A stretch of DNA of 64,000 nt from Spirosoma sp. (GTDB lineage: Bacteria > Bacteroidota > Bacteroidia > Cytophagales > Spirosomataceae), in NCBI RefSeq assembly GCF_026391055.1, contig NZ_JAPLET010000030.1, forward strand, positions 124,001-188,000, written 5' to 3'. A program made the position numbers and the translations under genes. This document shows, piece after piece, positions 58,325 through 64,000 of this stretch (the stretch's first letter is position 1; every line of letters begins with the position of its first letter). Below the pieces are notes generated by a model. It made no database searches, was not told the origin of the DNA, and saw only the letters and a list, made by a program, of their open reading frames with translations.

Positions 58325-59248
58325 CTACTCTTTTTTATTATCCGACGACGCTACTTCTGTAATGGTATACGCGATGGCACTCTTTGTTGGCGTTGCACCC
58401 AAATGGGACCACTCGCTATACTGACGGGTGAAAGCGGCCCCATAATAGAACATTAGGGCGCCATAAAACACGAAGAGCAATACCAGAATAATTGCCCCCG
58501 ACCGTCCGTACATAGGCCCTACCGAACTCGTTATCAGCAGCTTATCAAGGACCCACTCCCCAAACTTGAACAACAGGCTTGTAAAGAACGCCCCCGGCCA
58601 GACAACCCGCCAGGGTATGTTCACATCGGGCAGAAATTTGAACAGTATGGCGAACCAGACCATCCGGATCAGAATAGAAACAAATTGGTGGCCCAGGGTC
58701 ATTATTTCCCGATAGTACACCAGCGAGGAAAGCGACAGACTGCTGCTCACCTGACTCATCAACTGCTCCAGTGCCAGCGATATACTGAACAGTAGGCCAG
58801 AACCCAGAATGATTGCCAGGGCAATCAGCTTATCGCCGAGGACCCGATACGCCTGACGCCCGGTTTTGCGCTTTACGTTCCAGAGCTGATTGAGTGAGTT
58901 TTTGACGATGGTGAATAAGGTGGTCGACGCGACCAGCAGCAGCAAAAGACTAAGGGCCGTCAGGGCTATATCAGGCTTGGGCAGTTGCAGCCGTTCCGAA
59001 ATATCTTCCAGTTGATTGGCACTTCTGGACCCGAAAAGGTCGGCCAGTTCATCGAATAACTGTCCGCTGATGCGCTGGTAATGGTCGTTGAACAGACCGC
59101 TCAAAACCCGGCTAAGAATAATGACGATAGGCGGCAACCCGAAGAAGGAAAAGAAAGCCGTGGCCCCTGCCATACGAATGGGGTCATTTGTCTGTAGGTT
59201 GATGAACGCTTGCCTGAGAAGCCGGAAAACAGGCGCTACCTTTTTCAA
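58325..59248 (-). CDS. YihY/virulence factor BrkB family membrane protein
   Basis: A 307-residue inner-membrane protein with about six helices. Family landmarks are AGATAFFSFFGLPPIVIILS, LNQLWNVKRKTGRQA, ALAIILGSGLLFSISLALEQL, and PWRVVWPGAFFTSLLFKFGEWVL near the end with GAAFTRQYSEW. Once thought to be RNase BN, the family's role is unclear; it may shape envelope transport. It is 2 bp from the DUF72 gene. Confidence 0.93.
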   Translation of the reverse strand: MKKVAPVFRLLRQAFINLQTNDPIRMAGATAFFSFFGLPPIVIILSRVLSGLFNDHYQRISGQLFDELADLFGSRSANQLEDISERLQLPKPDIALTALSLLLLLVASTTLFTIVKNSLNQLWNVKRKTGRQAYRVLGDKLIALAIILGSGLLFSISLALEQLMSQVSSSLSLSSLVYYREIMTLGHQFVSILIRMVWFAILFKFLPDVNIPWRVVWPGAFFTSLLFKFGEWVLDKLLITSSVGPMYGRSGAIILVLLFVFYGALMFYYGAAFTRQYSEWSHLGATPTKSAIAYTITEVASSDNKKE

Positions 59249-59304
59249 TGGCGTAACGGTTGGGTGCAGGAAGATAACCGTCCGGGTAGCAATAGAGTTA
59301 TAAA

Positions 59305-59326
59305 GGCGCGGGCATTCGCCCGCGCC
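59305..59326 (-). terminator. GC-rich 9-bp hairpin after the SMP-30 gene
   Basis: ggcgcgggc (59305-59313) pairs with gcccgcgcc (59318-59326) around ATTC. It is 12 bp past the SMP-30 stop, and on the minus strand it runs into an AT-rich stretch (tttataactc), typical of a terminator. Confidence 0.65.
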
Positions 59327-59338
59327 AGCCCCGTATGC

Positions 59339-60262
59339 TTACTTGGCTCCCTTTACCTTCATCTGTAGGGTATAAATCGATTCCGATGCGGTAATAAAAA
59401 GCATATCGTGGTTTTTACCGCCAAAGCAGACATTACCAACCCAGCCTGATGGCACCGGAATGTTCGTGATTTTTACCCGGTCCGGCCCGTAGATCGTTAC
59501 GCCTTTCCCCGTTATATACAGGTTTCCTTTGTTGTCCAGCGTCATGCCATCAGACCCCTGACTTACGTATAACTCACGGTTTATCAGCGCTCCGTCCGCC
59601 TGTATATCGTATCGATACGTTTTGTTGTCCCGGATATCGGCAACGAACAGATGCTTGCCATCGGGCGTACCAATAATACCGTTTGGCTGTTTTAAATCGC
59701 CGTCAACGACCCTTGCTTCCTTCATGCCCTTGGGTAAGTAATATACTTTCTGCCCGTCGATTTCCGGCTTTTTACGCTCCCAGTAATCGCGCTGGTAGTA
59801 GGGGTCCGTGAAATAGATACCGCCTTTTGAATCGAGCCACAGATCATTAGGGCCATTGAGTTTATGCCCCTGAAAATCAGTGAACAGGACGGTAACTTTC
59901 TTATCGGGGCTTATGGACCATATCTCGTTTTTTTCGTCGGCACAGGTAATCAGATTACCCTTTTTATCGAAGTACATGCCATTTGAACGCCCCGTCTTGT
60001 CCATAAACAGCGACAACTGCCCGTCAACATCGTATTTCCAGATTTTGTCATTGGGCTGGTCCGTAAAATAGACCGCGCCTTTTTTATCGGCGGCAGGTCC
60101 TTCGGTAAACTTAAACTGACTGGATATCTTTTGAAGCGTTGCGTTTGGCGCAATAAGCGTTTCAGAATCGGTCTGTGTCATGGTACTGGATTGGCTAAAC
60201 AGATTCCCCGACATAGCCAGAGAAAGTCCCATTATAAAGCCGGACCGGATGTAATTGTTCAT
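59339..60262 (-). CDS. SMP-30/gluconolactonase-family six-bladed propeller protein
   Basis: A 307-residue exported protein: signal peptide (IRSGFIMGLSLAMSGNLFSQ) then the propeller. Metal-ligand motifs seen are FTEGPAADKKGAVYFTDQP (Glu), GHKLNGPNDLWLDSKGGIYFTDP (Asn/Asp), LKQPNGIIGTPDGKHLFVAD (Asn) and VSQGSDGMTLDNKGNLYIT (Asp). Members hydrolyse sugar lactones or other esters. It is a single-gene unit. Confidence 0.93.
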   Translation of the reverse strand: MNNYIRSGFIMGLSLAMSGNLFSQSSTMTQTDSETLIAPNATLQKISSQFKFTEGPAADKKGAVYFTDQPNDKIWKYDVDGQLSLFMDKTGRSNGMYFDKKGNLITCADEKNEIWSISPDKKVTVLFTDFQGHKLNGPNDLWLDSKGGIYFTDPYYQRDYWERKKPEIDGQKVYYLPKGMKEARVVDGDLKQPNGIIGTPDGKHLFVADIRDNKTYRYDIQADGALINRELYVSQGSDGMTLDNKGNLYITGKGVTIYGPDRVKITNIPVPSGWVGNVCFGGKNHDMLFITASESIYTLQMKVKGAK

Positions 60263-60441
60263 GTGAGAGCGTAACTGCTAGGTAAATGTCCTTTTTATAA
60301 TCAGTAAGTGGATACAGGCCGAAAACTAACCCTGAGCCCCGCTTATTTAACGTGAATTCGCGCTCATTCGGATTAGTCAGGGCCGGATTTGGCCAGGCTC
60401 CCCGGTTGGTACTACAACTGTTTTAGGCTACTTACCACCGA

Positions 60442-61050
60442 TCAGGCTTGCTCCAGTGCCTGCAGGTTTGTTTCCAGCTTCCTGATCAGGGCCGCGCATT
60501 GCCGATTCGTACTAAATTTCTGAAGCCTTCCGCTGAATAGCGCGATCAGGATAGTCGAACCGATAATGATGGTGAGCGCGACGGGGTTATGAACAAGATC
60601 CGAAACGGTACGCCCTTTATAAATCAGTATGCCCAACAGGCTCCCCAGAAAAACGAACGGGGCGAACAGAGCCACAAAATTAGCCTCGAACCGATTGATC
60701 GACTGAACCAGTGCGAGCGACGCCCGAATGGCATCGGGCGTTTGCATGGATAAATCCGGCAGTCTGAACCGTGCGAATTTTACCTGCAAAAATCCGGTCA
60801 GTATCAGGCAGTAGGCCCAGATCAGGCCAATGGATAGCAGATACGCCGGATCATTGGGCTTCAGCAAGCCAAACAGGGGTGTTACAACAGTAAACACCAG
60901 CATGAGCCCGTACGACCGTCGATAAGAGTTCAGCAGACGGGTAATGTCGCTTTTCGATTGTCTTTTGAGTTCGGCCAGCAGATCGGCTTTCGCATACGAA
61001 AACTCCGACGCTTGCCAGTCCATGGCATTCCAGCGGTCTGTCAGATCCAT
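60442..61050 (-). CDS. Four-helix membrane protein, possible anti-sigma partner
   Basis: A 202-residue protein with a charged N terminus (MDLTDRWNAMDWQASEFSYA, KADLLAELKRQSKSDITRLL) and four membrane helices (YGLMLVFTVVTPLFG, LLSIGLIWAYCLILTGFL, FVALFAPFVFLGSLLGIL, VALTIIIGSTILIALFSG). It overlaps the sigma gene end by 10 bp. I do not recognise a named family; the coupling suggests that it controls the sigma factor. Confidence 0.7.
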   Translation of the reverse strand: MDLTDRWNAMDWQASEFSYAKADLLAELKRQSKSDITRLLNSYRRSYGLMLVFTVVTPLFGLLKPNDPAYLLSIGLIWAYCLILTGFLQVKFARFRLPDLSMQTPDAIRASLALVQSINRFEANFVALFAPFVFLGSLLGILIYKGRTVSDLVHNPVALTIIIGSTILIALFSGRLQKFSTNRQCAALIRKLETNLQALEQA

Positions 61051-61505
61051 AGCTTGTTAATTTTCTGTCGGATTCGATGCAGTTTGATTCGCACATTACC
61101 GGAGCTTATGCCCATTGTTTCCGCAATTTCGTCGTTTGTGTAGCCGTCCATACTCATGACCAACAGCGTTCTGTCCAGCGTGTTGAACTGCTGGAGCATG
61201 TACCGAAGTTGGTCGTCGGACTCAAACGTAGTCGGGCTACCTTCAAAGGTCTCGTCTAGTTCGACCGACGACTGTCTTTGCCGGTTGTTGAGCCGGGTCA
61301 GAGAGACATTCAAGCCAACTCGGTAGAGCCAGGTCGAAAACTTGGCCTCTCCCCGAAAAGCCGGGTACGACCGCCACGCCTGAAGTAAAATTTCCTGGTG
61401 CAGGTCGTGCCGGTCTTCGGTCTGATCAGCATATAGAAACACCAGTTTATTGAGTAACGCCTGGTGTTTCTGTATCTGTTCGATAAATTCGTCCTGGAGC
61501 GTCAA
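61041..61505 (-). CDS. ECF RNA polymerase sigma factor
   Basis: A 154-residue sigma-70 factor. Region 2 is FIEQIQKHQALLNKLVFLYADQTEDRHDLHQEILLQAWRSYPAF; region 4 is FNTLDRTLLVMSMDGYTNDEIAETMGISSGNVRIKLHRIRQ. The start is a TTG at 61505 sharing bases with the TGA of the upstream gene (TTGA). The gene therefore sits between two membrane-protein genes with overlaps on both sides. Confidence 0.92.
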   Translation of the reverse strand: MTLQDEFIEQIQKHQALLNKLVFLYADQTEDRHDLHQEILLQAWRSYPAFRGEAKFSTWLYRVGLNVSLTRLNNRQRQSSVELDETFEGSPTTFESDDQLRYMLQQFNTLDRTLLVMSMDGYTNDEIAETMGISSGNVRIKLHRIRQKINKLWI

Positions 61506-61780
61506 CGCAGATTTCGTTTGCGCAATTGGTTGGCAATGGCTTTTCTTTTTTTCTCGTAGTCGTCGAGTGCGGGAATCATACCGGCCGAAGTAGCCATCAG
61601 AAAGTACTGCTCTACTACGAACGCCATCATCACAACCAGCAGCATCAGGCAGATAACGACGACCAGCATCTGCCGGGTTTTGCTTCGCCGAATATAGAGT
61701 TGCTCATCGGTCAGCGCTTCGATAGGCAATTGGGCATATGGGCAGAAAGCCCTTGACGATTTATTCAGCAACGTTTGCAT
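61502..61780 (-). CDS. Small membrane protein upstream of the sigma gene
   Basis: A 92-residue protein: N-terminal part with ALTDEQLYIRRSKTRQ, one long membrane segment (MLVVVICLMLLVVMMAFVVEQYFLM) and a basic C terminus (DYEKKRKAIANQLRKRNLR). No family is recognised. Overlap with the sigma gene by 4 nt shows that they are made together. Confidence 0.7.
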   Translation of the reverse strand: MQTLLNKSSRAFCPYAQLPIEALTDEQLYIRRSKTRQMLVVVICLMLLVVMMAFVVEQYFLMATSAGMIPALDDYEKKRKAIANQLRKRNLR

Positions 61781-61897
61781 AATCCATCTGTTTTTTGTCC
61801 ATTAGTACGGCAAACAGTCCGTTTGTTACAAGGGCGCAAAAAAAAAGATGGATCGGCATCCGGATGTTGCCAACAGGCCTTAAAGCTAAGAAACTGC

Positions 61898-62857
61898 TTA
61901 TAAATCTGTTTTTTCCGGGAGTTCGCCCAGCATCCGCAACAGGTGTAGAATGGTCAGATCGCGTTGCCGGATCACGTTGGCAGCATCCCGTACCTGCCAG
62001 TCGTAGAACCCCTGTCCGACGGTCATACCCGTTTGGCCAGCCGCCAGTCGGTTTCGCAGCGAATCGGCCGGTATGGCGTTCGCGGCCAGATCGGGCAGTA
62101 GATAGGTCTGCACCCGGTTCACCAGATCAAGTCCAACCAGATCCATGTTTTCCATTGGGCCGAGTGCGGGTAGCCGTAGCGCGAAGGTATACTTGACAAT
62201 GGCGTCAATGTCGGCGGGCGAACAGGCTCCGGCGTCGACCAGCGCAAGGGCTTCCCGCCAAAGGGCGTGCATAAGCCTATTGCCGATGAAACCGGGAATG
62301 TCCGGGCAGCGAACGGGCCGTTTGCCCAAAACGTCGAGCCAGGCGCAGGCTTGTTCTACCTTTTGCGCGGGCGTGTTTTCTCCGGCAATAACTTCCACAA
62401 TCGGAATAAGGTAAGGCGGGTTCCAGAAGTGTGCCCCAACCAGCACCTTTTCCAGCCCGCTTCGACGGGCCATTTCGGTAATGGATAACCCACTCGTGGC
62501 CGACAGTACCAGCTTATCCTGATCAACGCAGGCAGTCAGGCGGCTCAGCAAGGCCACCTTTTCGTCCATATCTTCAATAATACACTCCAGCAGTACATCA
62601 CTTTCGGTCTCTACCCGGCTCAGGTCGGTAACGATCTGAACAGAGCCAGCAGGCTGCGTTGGTTTGCCCATGTGCTCCTCGCAGAAGGCCGACAGTTTAT
62701 CCAGTTCGGCCACTATTGTGGCCTGTTTATGGGCAGAGCGTGTCCAGAGCAGCACCTGATGCCCCGCCCGGGCCGCTAACACTGCGGATGCCGCTCCAAT
62801 TTGCCCACTGCCCAGAATGCCGGTTGTAAGACGCGGTGATGTAGTAGAATCGATCAT
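61898..62857 (-). CDS. 3-hydroxyacyl-CoA dehydrogenase family protein
   Basis: A 319-residue NAD-dependent dehydrogenase: Rossmann motif GILGSGQIGAASAVLAARAGHQ, catalytic His in LVGAHFWNPPYLIPIVEVI, and RPVRCPDIPGFIGNRLMHALWREALALVDAG leading into the C-terminal helical domain. It resembles FadN/PaaH- or lambda-crystallin-like enzymes that oxidise 3-hydroxyacyl groups. It lies 12 bp after the ThuA gene, suggesting one transcript. Confidence 0.9.
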   Translation of the reverse strand: MIDSTTSPRLTTGILGSGQIGAASAVLAARAGHQVLLWTRSAHKQATIVAELDKLSAFCEEHMGKPTQPAGSVQIVTDLSRVETESDVLLECIIEDMDEKVALLSRLTACVDQDKLVLSATSGLSITEMARRSGLEKVLVGAHFWNPPYLIPIVEVIAGENTPAQKVEQACAWLDVLGKRPVRCPDIPGFIGNRLMHALWREALALVDAGACSPADIDAIVKYTFALRLPALGPMENMDLVGLDLVNRVQTYLLPDLAANAIPADSLRNRLAAGQTGMTVGQGFYDWQVRDAANVIRQRDLTILHLLRMLGELPEKTDL

Positions 62858-62869
62858 ACTTGTGTAGGG

Positions 62870-63703
62870 TTACCGGATCGGCGTATCTCTGGAATCGGCG
62901 TAGGCTTTACTGTAGTCGAGTTTGGTTACCTGACCGGCCACGTAGCGAATACCCTGGAAGATGTGTTTGATAAACGTTTCATCACTTAGGTAATCGGTTT
63001 TGGCGTGGCCGAGGGTAGTACACCAGGTGTAGCCCCCGTCGAAATTGTAGTACCAGGCCGACGGGTACAACTGTGTGTAAGTACCCCCGAACATTTTCAC
63101 CTTTTCGGGTTCGTCATTGTTCAGCGTGGTCAGATCGTTCGCCATGATCACGGTTGGTCCCGGCGACATCTCTTTGGTAAAATAGAACTCATCCTCCCGC
63201 TGCCACTGTTTCGGCAAACCCTGCATGGATGGATTTTTCGTATCGATTACTTCCACGGTAAACTTCTGGAACTTGGGGTGCCAGGCGAAGCTGCCGCCAA
63301 TCATGCGTTTGAACCAGGCCCAGTTACGCTCAGTACCCATCACGGAATGGATACCCACAAAACCGCCCCCCGCTTCGATGTACCGCCGGAACGCCAATCG
63401 CTGGTCGTCGGTGTCGAACACGTCGTTGTTGGTACTGGGGAACAGCAGCAGGGTGTACTTTCTCAGGTTGTCTTCGGTAAAGACGGCTGGCTGGTCGGAC
63501 ACATCCACCGAGAAGCCATGCTGCTGGCCCAGCTTCTGGATGCAGGCAACGGCGTTCGGAATATTGTCGTGGACGTAGCCTTTGCCGTTTTTGGTGTAGA
63601 CCAGTACCTTCACTTTTTTCCAGTTAACAGATTGGCTGTGGCTGGTAGTGGCGAAAAATACCAGCAAAAAGCAGAACGATAGAATTGTACTGATTCGATT
63701 CAT
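62870..63703 (-). CDS. ThuA-like secreted protein (glutamine amidotransferase-like fold)
   Basis: A 277-residue protein with a signal peptide (STILSFCFLLVFFATTSHSQ) and the ThuA domain: VLVYTKNGKGYVHDNIPNAVA, LLLFPSTNNDVFDTDDQR, GGGFVGIHSVMGTERNW and PSAWYYNFDGGYTWCTTLGH. ThuA is linked to trehalose metabolism in rhizobia, and Bacteroidota use such proteins in glycan loci; the activity is unknown. It is cotranscribed with the dehydrogenase gene. Confidence 0.93.
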   Translation of the reverse strand: MNRISTILSFCFLLVFFATTSHSQSVNWKKVKVLVYTKNGKGYVHDNIPNAVACIQKLGQQHGFSVDVSDQPAVFTEDNLRKYTLLLFPSTNNDVFDTDDQRLAFRRYIEAGGGFVGIHSVMGTERNWAWFKRMIGGSFAWHPKFQKFTVEVIDTKNPSMQGLPKQWQREDEFYFTKEMSPGPTVIMANDLTTLNNDEPEKVKMFGGTYTQLYPSAWYYNFDGGYTWCTTLGHAKTDYLSDETFIKHIFQGIRYVAGQVTKLDYSKAYADSRDTPIR

Positions 63704-63744
63704 CTGAGAGCTTAGTTGATAAATCTATAAGCACTCTCCCCGCT

Positions 63745-64000
63745 TTATCTACGCGTATTCACCAGCTCCTGACTGACAGGAAGCCGAAAATAGAAAGCAG
63801 CTCCGTCCGTTACGGTGGTATCAAGTCCAATCTGGCCGTTCATGCTCTGAATAAATTCGCTCGATATGGCCAGACCAAGACCGGTACCACCGGTTGTTTT
63901 TTCCTCTGTTCCCGATCCCTTAGGCTGAAGTCCCGGCGCTTTGAAGTAGCGGTCGAACACCCGGCTCTGGTGCTCGGGCCGGATACCGGCCCCGTAGTTG
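63745..64000 (-). CDS. Sensor histidine kinase, C-terminal end (cut by window edge)
   Basis: The reading frame comes in from beyond 64000 and ends at 63745. The visible ~84 residues are the end of a HATPase_c domain: the NYGAGI nucleotide motif, RVFDRYFKAPG, and the ATP-lid GGTGLGLAISSEF, then MNGQIGLDTTVTDGAAFYFRLP. No start or sensor part is visible. The kinase gene is 41 bp upstream of the ThuA gene. Confidence 0.9.
   Translation of the reverse strand, partial: NYGAGIRPEHQSRVFDRYFKAPGLQPKGSGTEEKTTGGTGLGLAISSEFIQSMNGQIGLDTTVTDGAAFYFRLPVSQELVNTRR

Overview
The window looks like chromosome from a Bacteroidota bacterium of the order Cytophagales, most like Spirosoma and its relatives. Evidence for this is two SusC/SusD pairs (one with an ECF sigma factor and FecR), a perfect Bacteroidota-type -33/-7 promoter (TTTG-N19-TAACTTTG) before the second SusC, Bacteroidota-style lipoproteins, weak Shine-Dalgarno signals, and genes such as GH3, EboDEF, YihY and ThuA. 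The genus is inferred; no 16S or other marker gene is present.

Layout. 0-7 kb: a cut-off OmpR-type regulator, a stand-alone ActC-like NrfD membrane protein with a group III truncated globin, a Crp/Fnr-like regulator, an esterase remnant, a beta-barrel protein and a GH3-type acyl-acid ligase. 7-10 kb: a TonB-dependent receptor broken by one in-frame TAG. 10-18.7 kb: a TIM-barrel isomerase, a two-FAS1 lipoprotein, an aldo/keto reductase plus a three-subunit PaoABC-like molybdenum hydroxylase, and a bicupin. 18.7-27.4 kb: a five-gene minus-strand operon ECF sigma, FecR, SusC with STN domain, SusD, and a FAD enzyme with a golvesin-like tail.

27.7-35.1 kb is the most remarkable stretch. Five minus-strand genes run bacteriophytochrome histidine kinase, CheY-like receiver, six-PAS histidine kinase, photoactive yellow protein (PYP), and an adenylating enzyme with an N-terminal acyl-carrier domain that probably activates the p-coumarate chromophore. 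It reads as one photosensory operon joining a red/far-red and a blue-light receptor around a shared receiver. The PAS kinase carries a one-base frameshift near its 5' end in this sequence. Tyrosine ammonia-lyase and heme oxygenase, which would make the two chromophores, are not in the window.

35.4-48 kb: XerC/D-type recombinase, ribosomal protein bS21, Ppx/GppA phosphatase, a second SusD/SusC pair, a BASS transporter, and a MarR, DinB, DUF4442, esterase group, then two SDR enzymes. 48-52 kb: eboD, eboE and eboF without eboA, eboB or eboC beside them. 52-56 kb: two lipoproteins (one with YD repeats), an ECF sigma factor overlapping a membrane-anchored von Willebrand A protein. 56.9-64 kb: a small membrane protein, DUF72, YihY, SMP-30, a second sigma operon with two membrane proteins, a 3-hydroxyacyl-CoA dehydrogenase, ThuA, and the end of a sensor kinase.

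Many gene ends carry long, near-perfect hairpins (stems up to 28 bp, loops 3-6 nt). Some share sequence with each other, so they look like dispersed palindromic repeats that serve as terminators. I found no tRNA or rRNA gene, insertion sequence or CRISPR array.
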